DNA of 64,000 nt, from NCBI GenBank assembly GCA_017654735.1, contig JADPYG010000007.1:62001-126000 (forward strand). The letters are read 5' to 3'. The translations under genes were made by a program, and so were the position numbers. Below the pieces are notes generated by a model that worked only from the letters and a program-made list of their open reading frames with translations, was not told where the DNA came from and searched no databases. This document shows, piece by piece, positions 33,002-42,597 of the stretch (position 1 is its first letter; every line of letters begins with the position of its first letter). The stretch is from Vishniacozyma victoriae (lineage: Eukaryota; Basidiomycota; Tremellomycetes; Tremellales; Bulleribasidiaceae).

Positions 33002-33771
33002 ATGCCTTTTTCAGCTGTCGGAATGGTGAAATGCGACTCATACGACTCTACGACAGTGCAGACTCCCCCTTCTCTTACTGAAAGACATGTGCCAGCTCCT
33101 AGGTTCGCAGACAGCTCCGATCCTGCTAGCCGCCACCCCCGTTCGTCGTTCGCGAGTAGAGCATTGGATTACGGACAAGGAGAAGCTACCCAGCCTGTTG
33201 CAGGTAAGGAAGCATTCGGATTATTAGCCTCTCCCCTCCCAGTGTCTACGGAACAGAACATAAGGTCATTGGTGGGTCACTCACACTACTCCCTTCAATG
33301 TTTCATGTTCTAATCCCACAGCTACCCCAGCCGCGAGGACCATCGCAAGCGCTCACCATCTCTTCTGTGGAGTATATTGTACTACAGGGAGAGCGATTTG
33401 GACGACATAGGTGCCCATCGACTTGGGAGCTCACGCTCAATGGAAGGACTCTTGAGGAAGCCATTTCCGGCATACCAGAGACGATCCTAAGCGAGGAATA
33501 CTTGAACGGGCTTCGGATTGAAGCGGGGGATCCGACCCTAAGGCAGGTGACCAAGGCGGAACTGGCGTGGGAAGAGCAGTGTGCGAGGCTATCGGCCGGG
33601 TGGTGTCAGGTGGAGGACAATGGGATCACTGCCGGTTCTTCTTCCCAGCACGGCTCACAGAAGCGAAAGGCGGACGAGATGGACAGTGAGGACGAGAAGT
33701 CTGAAGATACCTCGACATCATCGACTGTCGACACTCTCCAGCAAGGGTCTTCAAGGTTCACCCACAGGTGA
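33002..33771 (+). CDS. Orphan 239-residue protein
   Basis: Exons 33002-33271 and 33322-33771 (50-nt intron, GTGGGT donor, CCACAG acceptor, phase 0). The first ~95 residues are Ser/Pro-rich and disordered (DSSDPASRHPRSSFASRALD). Residues ~100-190 look folded (TISSVEYIVLQGERFGRHRC, WELTLNGRTLEEAISGIPET, QVTKAELAWEEQCARLSAGW). The C-terminus carries a KRK basic cluster in an acidic Ser-rich tail (QKRKADEMDSEDEKSEDTS), suggesting a nuclear protein. No known domain was recognised. The stop at 33769-33771 lies 52 bp before an 8-bp minisatellite; a donor-like CACAG/GTGAAC overlaps the stop, so a further exon cannot be excluded. Confidence 0.65.
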
Positions 33772-33822
33772 ACAGGGTCTGGCAGATCTCCACACCTGCC
33801 TTTCACTACCCGCACCTTCCCA

Positions 33823-33950
33823 CCTCGCGACCTCGCGACCTCTCGACCGCCCGACCTCGCGACCTCGCGACCTCGCGACCTCTCGACCGCCCGACCTCTC
33901 GACCTCGCGACCTCGCGACCTCTCGACCTCCCGACCTTCCGACCTTTCGA
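33823..33950. repeat. 8-bp minisatellite, 16 units
   Basis: Sixteen contiguous 8-mers of the form CCTCGCGA with variants CCTCTCGA, CCGCCCGA, CCTCCCGA, CCTTCCGA and CCTTTCGA. The period is not a multiple of three and the unit contains no stop codon, so all six frames run open through it and produce spurious TSRPRDL or EVARSRG proteins. Confidence 0.93.
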
Positions 33951-34705
33951 CGATCAAACCATCTGCATGACTTTACAAATCCGCCAACTATCAATCTGTA
34001 TATAACGACATTTCTAGAAGACACATTCTCTCACGGGAGCGATGAGAACATCCGTGTAAAATACCGCCTACATTCGACCAACGTATTCCATCTCAACTCA
34101 ATCCGCCCTCGATCACAGCTTTTCCATTCGATTTTCTCTCTTTCTCATATCTTCTCAGTGACATGGGACTGTCCAATCAGCGTCCTGTATCTGTTTCTCT
34201 CCCATCTCCTATCGACTGAAGAAGTTCTCGACAGCTTGCCTGCGACTCCGTTCTCCTTTGTGTCGATAGCCAAGTAGATTTAGTTACGTATGTATACTCT
34301 GTTAGGCCCTCTATCATATCTACTCCCCCTTGGCGTCGTTTCCTTACTCTGACGAAACGAGCTGGGTGGAGAACCTAGTCGCGGCTTCAAAGCGAGTCGC
34401 GACTCAGCACCCAATACGTAAGCGCGACCGAGCGACTTATCGCGCGTTTTCCGCGGCCAAGCCAGATCTGGGACGATACAGTCTCTGTCAATCATCTAGT
34501 ACTCTGGGTCCCTATCGAAACCTCTCTCGTGTCTGCATTGACGGGAATGCTGACTTTACAGGGGTCAGATCCAGGAGTCTTCTGATACAGCCGATGTTCT
34601 GTTCCTTGCATTGCAATAATGACTGTTCTGTTGTCCTCTTACCCGGATCAGCCTGACAGACGGACATGCCTTCGCTGTGGAGCTTCAAGGGGTGAAACAA
34701 GGCAG

Positions 34706-34713
34706 ATGAAAGG
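34706..34713 (-). promoter_or_regulatory. CCTTTCAT octamer upstream of orphan 34893
   Basis: The complement reads CCTTTCAT and lies 187 bp before the start codon. It is one of a set of such octamers at similar distance before orphan genes in this window. Confidence 0.4.
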
Positions 34714-34892
34714 TGGTCCCCTTTGTCGAGGACCTCTTTTCACTGTGCGTCTTCTTTCAATGTCCAGTCCTTCCTCTGCATTAAAAAGCCATGGAATTCC
34801 ATATTGGTCTTCTCCTTGTAATCATTCACGCCACCGTTGTCAAATCACATACACTGTCTTGGTCCAGCAAGCAACCGTCTAAATAGCCAATT

Positions 34893-36010
34893 ATGAGCAC
34901 GTCAGCATCACAATGCGACACGATACAGTCAGTATCAGAAACTGTCAATGGGCTTGTGGACCGCCTGAGAGCTCTGGAAAATGAAGATCGAGACCTCTTG
35001 GACTATTTGAATGCGGCACATGACAACGAGACGCGTTTGCGAGTATCCCGAACAGCTGACACCGGCCTGCCAAAACTCAGAAAGGATTCGCAAAAACGCT
35101 TAAAGCGTGGTCCTGAACTTCGCAAAGAAGGGGCAGCAATCCTCAGCAAAGCCTACACAGACACCGGACCCGGAGTTAGGCAATCACGACATCAGAGAGT
35201 ACAGCCAACTGGTGCTATCTCCGAAGACTTGAAGACGGAAATCTCACAGTGGAGAGATAAGGCTCAAGCACACCTTACAGCACCAGAACCGGGCTCCCAA
35301 ATCGATTATTCAAGTTTTGATAACAAGGATACTGATGAGGATCTTCGTGGGTCCAATCTACTGATTGTTCTTGCTAATGCTAGGTTATATCAAAACTTTG
35401 CGAGACGCGAAGTTCCACAGAATCCAGAATTGCAAAGGCGTGGCAAACAAAATACGACGTCTTGCCCTCAGATACCGAACTCGTGTCCTTGCTCCAAGTG
35501 TATGTTCGCTCAGTCTGCAATTAAATAACCAATAGGATCAAATTTCTCTCGGCTCCAACATCCCCGATGACGCCAAAGCAATACTGGATCGCGCGGATTC
35601 ACTGTTTGATGAGGCTCGGGACATTGGAGATCTGATCACCCGCAGAATCGATGAGGAGAAATTCCCGTACATGTTGGATCCTGAGCATCTGTACACAGAG
35701 TCAGTCAACAGTCAGATTACATCAAATTCAAGAGAGCTAACCCATCTGTAGGGAGGTGGACACACGATGTGAAAGTTATTTTGAACGGGCAACCCCTGTT
35801 CACGAGGTCCTACGAGCAAAAACATCAACGACTGGAGCTTTAACAGTTCCGCCAAGAAGACTTGACGATATTATTGTTACAGGGTCATTGATCACCAGAC
35901 TGACCGACCGGGGACTGTCGAGGCAGGTAATCGCTCGTGGTCCAACCGATCACCGAACAAGATCAATTTGGTACACAATGAAGGATGACCATAGAGCCAA
36001 TACCGAGTGA
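34893..36010 (+). CDS. Orphan helical protein, 327 residues (helical-orphan group)
   Basis: Exons 34893-35383, 35428-35497, 35536-35699 and 35752-36010 (984 nt). The short introns (44, 38 and 52 nt) are needed to keep the hydrophobic pattern. Predicted mostly alpha-helical: TVNGLVDRLRALENEDRDLL, AISEDLKTEISQWRDKAQAH, IAKAWQTKYDVLPSDTELVS, DDAKAILDRADSLFDEARDI. A C-terminal region RRLDDIIVTGSLITRLTDRG may fold separately. There is no signal peptide, membrane span or known domain. Introns 1 and 3 are phase 2, as in the neighbouring orphans. First of three tandem orphans on this strand; an octamer CCTTTCAT (minus orientation) lies 187 bp upstream. Function unknown. Confidence 0.7.
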
Positions 36011-36499
36011 TCTTGCTAGAGGGGCCAGGCAAGGCAAAAGCTTGAGGGGTCAGGTTTTCAAGATCCCCGGAATTGGTTGGTTTCATTCAGGATTACGCAG
36101 AAGGAGGTGCATATGTACATATTGTACATAGTTATTGCAATGTGATATGGATATGGAGGATTGATCGACAATTGCCTGTTTTGGGGCTGATACTTGCATT
36201 TCCTATTGGGGTTGAAAAAGGTAAGGTTTTGAGCCAAGTCACATTCTCACGAGAGTGAGCTCTGGGGGTCTTCCAAGCTTGCCAAACCTTTCATGGAGGA
36301 CACTGCAAAACATCACCATGAAAGGTCAACAGTGGCGAAACCTACCCTTTCATTGTCGCAGCTATACATATTGCGGGTCCCGGCCCATTTTTGGTCCTCT
36401 ATCGCTTTTCTTCACTTGCAATTGAAGTGACTTGCAGACTCATTCTGTGTCCCAAACCAGCACTACCAAGCATATTGTTTTAAGCTCAAGAAACGCAAC
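36011..36499. other. Promoter of the 36500 orphan with three CCTTTCAT copies
   Basis: No gene. It contains CCTTTCAT at 36287-36294 and 36346-36353 and its complement at 36318-36325; the first and second form a perfect inverted repeat. Confidence 0.5.
36286..36326. promoter_or_regulatory. Inverted repeat ACCTTTCATGG / CCATGAAAGGT
   Basis: Perfect 11-bp arms at 36286-36296 and 36316-36326 are separated by 19 bp, about 175-215 bp upstream of the ATG at 36500. A third octamer copy follows at 36346-36353. Spacing and palindromy suggest a binding site for a dimeric regulator; this is inference. Confidence 0.45.
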
Positions 36500-37599
36500 A
36501 TGCCGCGCTCTCTCAAACCCTCAAAATTCAGTCAGAGCGAAGCCTCCCGTGACCAGCCCTATACAAAGTCAAGTCAGGACAAGTCAGGTGAGTCCATGTC
36601 TACTGGCATTTGGTATCTTACGACCGTGATCTGATGAGGGTCAGCTGGATTGCAAACTTCTAAAAGGTCAAGACGAAAGCCCAGTGACCCCATGAAACAC
36701 TCGTTTGACGAGCCGCATCATTTTCAAGACGACCTTGATCGTCTTCTGGCACTGGGGGCCAATCTACCCTCGCGCATCACCCAGGAGCAGCGCAAGGCTT
36801 TACGAGCTCGCGAAGCTGAGCTGAAAGACACTTTAAAACAATTTAGGAAGATTGACGCCATCAGAACTCAAATATCCGAACTCAATCACCCGTCAGTATT
36901 GTTACAATACCAATAGACATGCACATGAAGCTAAAAACTATTCAGGGCGTTAACCACCGGGGACATTGACGATATGTTTCAAGACGCCATGAGCACCGCA
37001 GGGAATGGTCACATAAACGACTTATACTTGGAGCTCTCAAAACCTGAGAGAACTTGCGTCGCAAGCACTCGAGGTATGTGCTCGATCATTCCGTTCAATC
37101 CGTTGTATTCCTTTCAATGTCCTAATTTACTCTAGCCATTATCCGTCAAGTAAGAGGGGGGACGACAGGAGGGACGGTAAGGCGGCTCCGTAGACTTCAC
37201 GATGATATGGACCCATCTGTCGATCCCGATAGGCATTTGGAGGTGAGCGGGCTTCTTGGCGTGCACGACAAGTTCCGAAAGCCCATCAACGATTACATGG
37301 ACAATATGAAGATCTCAGAGGCACAGGGGCCACGAGACGACGTCATACCATCCCAGCTACAAAGGTACATTTCGAAACTCTGTGTCTTGGTTATGCCCGG
37401 GGAATTTGGTGCTGACTTGCACAGCCTCATCGACACTGCCGATGTTGAAGCTTGCCAATGGCTACCACTGGCAGAGGAGCAGTTGACTCTCGCGAAAACG
37501 GCTCAAGCCGACAGAGCAAGTGAGGGGCTAGTGGGAGGTTTAAGTGTCTCGGCCGCTATGTGTATGAATCTTCTGCTCAGGTCGATATGCTTCTCCTAG
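36500..37599 (+). CDS. Orphan helical protein, 288 or 308 residues (helical-orphan group)
   Basis: Exons 36500-36587, 36645-36891, 36946-37073 and 37136-37599. A further 60-nt stretch (37365-37424) has a GTACAT donor, GCTGAC branch and GCACAG acceptor, and is stop-free and divisible by three, so it is probably a fifth intron (288 residues) but could be retained (308). The Lys/Ser-rich N-terminus is followed by helices FQDDLDRLLALGANLPSRIT, LRAREAELKDTLKQFRKIDA and GDIDDMFQDAMSTAGNGHIN; the C-terminal part is SLIDTADVEACQWLPLAEEQ. No known domain. Three copies of CCTTTCAT lie 150-215 bp upstream. Second of three tandem orphans. Confidence 0.68.
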
Positions 37600-38275
37600 T
37601 TCTCCTAGTGCTGTATATCACGAAGACCCAAGACTTATATCCCCTAAAAATTGCGTCAAGCTATTTGAGAATGTTACATCGTTTGCGGTATCATGAACAC
37701 TATCGCTAAATCGTATAACAGCGGCATACTACTATATGTATTCATTGTACAAGCCGTCCTGCTTCATACCATATCACAACATATGTCTTTGTCTGAAATG
37801 TGCCAGTGGCCATGATAGTTCCCTCAATTGTACAACGTGGTGGTCATCGAACCCCATTCTAACCCTCCCTCACAGCGTCCACTGCACCACCATCATCTTT
37901 GGCATGTTCGAATTCTGGTGAGCCTCTCGGATCCTTACTAGAAACCCCTATGCCAATCCTACATGGGTACCAGGAGAAGCAATCTAACAAGCCGGCTTGC
38001 AAACATCGCCAGGTCCGTAAAATACGCCAAGGACCCGCCCGGCCAGAGGCTACAATATCCCTCTTCAGGCTCAAAGCCGAGATGAACGGAAGTCCCGGCC
38101 ACCCTTTCACGCAAGGGATAGTGGAGCCATGATTAAAGGTACTATCCTTTGAGGAAAATGTCTCACCCATGCTCTGCGGGTCTTGCTCTTCACATAAGAA
38201 AACAGAAATCGGAATTGTGAAATATTTCTTCCCTCACATTTCCCAATACTTGATATTATACAGAATACGGGAATC
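37600..38275. other. Spacer and promoter of the 38276 orphan
   Basis: No gene seen. CCTTTCAC (one mismatch to the octamer) at 38103-38110 lies about 170 bp before the next start codon. Confidence 0.4.
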
Positions 38276-39368
38276 ATGTCATTGCCTTCGGCGTCGTCGT
38301 CCTCGTCATCAACTCCCGGTTCGGGCTATGAGACAGACGCTACAGAGGTATGTGAATGCTTGGGAAGAGGATCAAGTCGTGGATCTGGGTGTTCTACTCC
38401 CGACCCTTCGGGCGTTTCCAAATCCCGTACGCTCAGTACTCCGGACCCTTCGGGCGCTTCCGAATCCCGTACGTTCATCGCAGAGCCATTCCAATTCTTA
38501 CCGGACCACCATCCTATCTTTTCGTACTGACATGTATCAGATGTGCCGATTAATGAACGAAGTGTGTTTCAGATCAGACGTGAGGCAGATTTCTGGAAGA
38601 CCATCTACGGATTGAAGAAGAACGTCCTCACTTCCCCGGCATTATCTAAATTGAATGAACGATGGACGGACCTCTCAAAGACCGCTTTGAAGATGGAAGC
38701 ATTATTCGACAAAGGTGAAGAAAAGTATGTTACGATGGAAACGGCTCCTTTGGATACTGCCATCTACATTGAAAAGGGGGATGAAGCCAAAATTGACTTG
38801 CTTCAGAGTAAGCCGATTTCCTACTTTTTCACTGAACTAGAAATTCCTTTTAACAAAACACTAAACTTGTCAGGGGGACTTCAGAGGTTTCGACAAGGTC
38901 AAGTCGCACGACACCTCAAACAACTGAAAAGACCATCTCGAAGCTCAGCTAACTCGGAGGAGGACACTGAGGTATTTGACGCCCTGGTTGCCGACCACGA
39001 GAAGTACGCAGTACTAGTACAAAGTTTTTCGGATACTTTGACTCCTGAAGAGTTCTGTCAATGGCGCAATCCAGATGCTATCTCCGAAGCCAAAAGACAG
39101 TATGTTCTCTCTCTTGTTATCACTGGATGCGCTAAAAAATAGGGAGATGAAGGTACTTGTTAACACCGAACAAGAGTTGTGGGCCAGGATCGACGATTAT
39201 CAGAGCAAGCAGAATCGTGTCATCAGCATTTCGTCGTATGGAAGAGATACAGGTAAAAGAGGGTGGAGGAGGAGGATCGGGAGTCGGTTCTCAGCTGCAT
39301 GTAAAAGAGGGCGGACCAGTATGAGGGGCAGTCGATCCTCAGCTACCTGTGTAGACCGGCGGAGGTAA
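38276..39368 (+). CDS. Orphan coiled-coil protein, 303 residues (helical-orphan group)
   Basis: Exons 38276-38468, 38541-38807, 38874-39099 and 39143-39368. A Ser-rich start (MSLPSASSSSSSTPGSGYET) leads into a duplicated 14-residue unit (TPDPSGVSKSRTLS / TPDPSGASESRTF). The folded part is helical: FWKTIYGLKKNVLTSPALSK, LNERWTDLSKTALKMEALFD, DALVADHEKYAVLVQSFSDT and EMKVLVNTEQELWARIDDYQ. The tail is very basic (KRGWRRRIGSRF). Intron 38808-38873 (66 nt) is stop-free and divisible by three, so its retention would be silent. The last intron is phase 2, just before a helix, as in the other orphans. Third of three tandem orphans; function unknown. Confidence 0.66.
38395..38478 (+). repeat. 42-bp direct duplication spanning two tandem splice donors
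   Basis: Two ~90% identical 42-bp units (38395-38436, 38437-38478), each ending in TCCCGTACG. Each offers a GTACG donor (38427, 38469) in the same phase, 14 codons apart. Confidence 0.8.
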
Positions 39369-39704
39369 GCCAGGATTGCTGTACATACTATCGACTCGTG
39401 TCATGACATGTACTGTATATTTGATGAACAATATACCAATACGTGATTGTCATAAGTATATTCCATCGTAGCATACAATAACATCTTTTATCATTCTGTA
39501 CACTACCTCATACTATCATATGTCATATCCTATCATATCATATCACTTCGTCTCGTCTCATCTTAATCTCATTCGTTATTTCCATTACTATATCCATGAA
39601 TTCGTGGTGACCTCCATATTCCTTCATTTCCCTATTCCCGCCTTCCTCCTCAGTCCCCTGCTCCTACGCGTTCACCATCCAACACCCCCAAACCCAACAC
39701 TTGC
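39369..39704. other. 3'-3' spacer
   Basis: An AT-rich stretch between convergent genes, with repeated ATCATAT motifs near 39520-39545 and likely polyadenylation signals. No gene. Confidence 0.45.
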
Positions 39705-42298
39705 CTAGTGCCACCTCCTCATACAGACCCCACATCGACAACAAATAAAAGGATCCAGCGCAACCTCATAAACACTCCTAAACGACTCTTCAGTTCCCCT
39801 CCCCAAATGAACCTCCGGAGCGGGGATATGAGGTACTTCAGACCTAGCGATTCTCGGTTCTTTTACCGCTCGTTCACGCTGGATACGTCGTAACTCAATT
39901 TCATGGAGTGGCGGGGTTAGGGGTTGAGTATCGGAGGAAGTAAATGATTCTTCTGAAAGCTTTCGTTTTGGGAGATTTGAACCATCATTGTCATTCGAAG
40001 TGGAGTTGATGATGTCGAGGGCGTGATGTTCGTCCGATGAGCGGCGTTTTGTCGCTCGTGAAATTGAAAGTGGTGGGGATTTCCGCTTTCGGTTGCCATT
40101 CGATCCGGACTCTTCGTCTCGCTCACACGTAGAGGCAGACTCGATCGGTTCGGAGAGATCATCGTTTGAGGATGAAGTGGATTCGAGTTGATCGGTAGTA
40201 GTCTCCAGTACGGTAGATGTGACGATCGGTTCCTCGCTTGATTCCTTTGACGAAACCAACCCTTCGTCCTCTTCTAGCGAATCCCCATCCCCATCTTCCT
40301 CTTCAACTTCCACAATAAATCCATCTTCTCCTTCCTCATCCGAAATCGGGACAGCTTCAATTTCGGGCGACACTCTCCTGTTCCTTCCCCAAACTGGTCT
40401 TGAAATTGGGAACGAGACAGGAGGTCGATAAGGTAATAAATGAGTCCAAGCATCTTCTGTCCTGAGATACTCTAGCATTTGAGAAGTAGACATTCGAGTA
40501 GCTTCAAGTTGATGGACTTCGTATCCACTTGAAACATGTTCCATGACTTTATCTTTACATGGTCGATATAGTAATTTCATCATCATTTCCCCAAACATTT
40601 CGTCTAGGTTATTGAGAAGCGAGTGGGGAGGTAGGTATGAATCCAGTTCAGTTGGTGTGATGAGATCATGCCGCAGGGTGATTGGGTTGTAGGGCCTGAA
40701 TGTAGTTTGAAGGATACCTAGTGGGAGGTTTGCCGAGGCGATCATTTCGTGTCGTGGGGTGATGAGATTGAATATTGGATCGATGATGGCGTCAAGTTCA
40801 TCAGAGGGGAATACCCAGTATCCTGATCTAATTCTATCTCGGACCCATCGATAACATGCTGCTTCGTGTCCTACCTCGATCCACTATCCGTCAGCTACTA
40901 CTTAAGAAATGAAGAGAGGGTACGTACAAATTGCCGTAAATCACCCAATTGGAGATCCTCATCATCTTCAAATTCAACATCATCCTCCTCGGCCCATTCC
41001 GAATATTGATCGTCAATTTCCTTGCTGATTCGAGATGCAAACTCGGCCAGATTTTGAATAGGTTCATCAAACAGTCGCTGTACGAGTTCCGTCCTCTTTG
41101 TCCTCATTTGTTGTGATTCCCAACCATTCTCAAAGATGTATTCACGTTTGACCTGATTCTCGCATCGTTGTAATTCGATCAATATTGGTTCGAGCGATGA
41201 ATAGACAGTTTGATTAATCAACCATGATTCCCTAACTGCGAATCGGGCGGAATCAATGACGTTATATTGACCATATGGGGACAGGTACTCTTGAGCAGAA
41301 AGAGTATCGCAGATCGAAAAGGCTCGACCAGCTAATGGTCCACCCCTGGCGCAAGCGACCAATTCCTTTTCGATATGAATCCTCAATGTCCCTTCTCGGC
41401 ATTCCCCACATACGATAGGGTTGCGATAATATCGACCTTTATCGTCTAGATCCCTTGGCCGAACTTGAAGAACGACTTCGTAATCGGGATTGTTGAAACC
41501 TGGGTTCTCGGCTCGTAAGCAGCACGAGCAGTATTTGGCCATGTGTTTAAGACACGTTGGGATATAGCCGAGGTAGTTCGAGTATGTGATTGCCTTTGGG
41601 TGTGCCGGATACAGACCGAGCCGGTTGGGTTGGTTAAGTCGACAAGGCAAGCATACTTCTAGAGTAAGGCTTCGAGCTCGATGGAATAAGCTTGGGTATG
41701 ATGGGGTGGACGGGGTGGTTCGGGATGAACGTAAATCGGCGACTGTTGATGAGTGACCTTTGGACGGGTCGAGAATTAGGGTATAGCGAGGCCAGAATGA
41801 ATGCGATTCGACTATCACTGAGTCAGCTGATATTTCGCAACAGAACCGATTGCCACTGACCACCATTCTTCCAACCTCTTGCTACCAGCCTTAATTTACA
41901 CAAAGCCCGTCTCTTTGCGATCATCTCGGCAATCTCCTCAGCTCCATCGTTGTGGACGTAAGCATCTATCATCGGCCATGGTACTTGGGCGTCCTCTATG
42001 ACCTGATCGAGGATTAGACTATACCATCAGCTGACGCGACTTGCATCTCTCGAGATACTTACTGGAGGACATTATTTGGTAGAGTGCCCCATCCGCGTGT
42101 ACTCTTGCCCAGCTTTCCTCCTCCTATTGCCTTGTTCCTGGACATCAAGCTACTCTTGTTCGCGAGTTTGTCAAACTGGGGTTGAGGTCGCGTAATGGTA
42201 GTCGCGTTGGACGAGGCGCTGAAGGGTTGTAGGTGATCTGATTTGCTGATCGGCGGTGGTTTGTTTGAAGCGGGTTCCGCGTCTTCTATTGTAGGCAT
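39705..42298 (-). CDS. F-box-like protein with Cys-rich centre
   Basis: 819 residues from exons 42298-42063, 42018-41864, 41817-40928 and 40883-39705 (2460 nt). An F-box-like helix set follows a disordered N-terminus: RGWGTLPNNVLHLILDQVIE and MIAKRRALCKLRLVARGWKN, which reads like an F-box with the usual LVCKRW-type helix. A central Cys-rich region (LKHMAKYCSCCLRAENPGFN, NPIVCGECREGTLRIHIEKE) may bind zinc. The next part is acidic (AEEDDVEFEDDEDLQLGDLR), followed by VGHEAACYRWVRDRIRSGYW and a long disordered Ser/Glu tail ending in a Cys-rich FICCRCGVCMRRWH. Fungal proteins of this kind are usually annotated only as F-box or hypothetical. Substrate unknown. Confidence 0.75.
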
Positions 42299-42597
42299 TA
42301 TGAATGACTCATGTATAGTATCAGTTAAGAAGAATGAACGAGTATATATATGTAGTTGTTGTGTGTATAGTATAGTAAGGAGAGACAGATACCAATACAT
42401 AGCTTGACTACCATCCAACCATTACAACGCGGGGAAATCAAATAGAATCCGGGGTAAGTGTAAATGGGATAAGCTTAAGTAAATTAGGCGTGACGGTGTG
42501 GCGTGGCAGAACGTGGCAGATGCGCCTAACTTTCAACCAGCATATGACAGATCAACCGTGTATGAATTACAGTAGATAGATTGATCCTCATCATATA
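42299..42597. promoter_or_regulatory. Shared divergent promoter of the F-box-like and THP3 genes
   Basis: 299 bp separate the two start codons. A TATA-like ATATATATG lies near 42344-42352. Nothing coding. Confidence 0.4.

Larger units (their letters stand above)
33772..34892. other. Minisatellite-bearing spacer and promoter of the 34893 orphan
   Basis: No gene. After the minisatellite (33823-33950) the sequence is unremarkable. Near the right end it carries ATGAAAGG at 34706-34713 and CCCCTTTGT at 34718-34726, 165-190 bp before the next start codon. Confidence 0.45.

Noticed and set aside
33751..34024. Several plus- and minus-strand proteins of TSRPRDLS or REVARSRG type
   Set aside because: Artefacts of the 8-bp minisatellite at 33823-33950, which has no stop in any frame.
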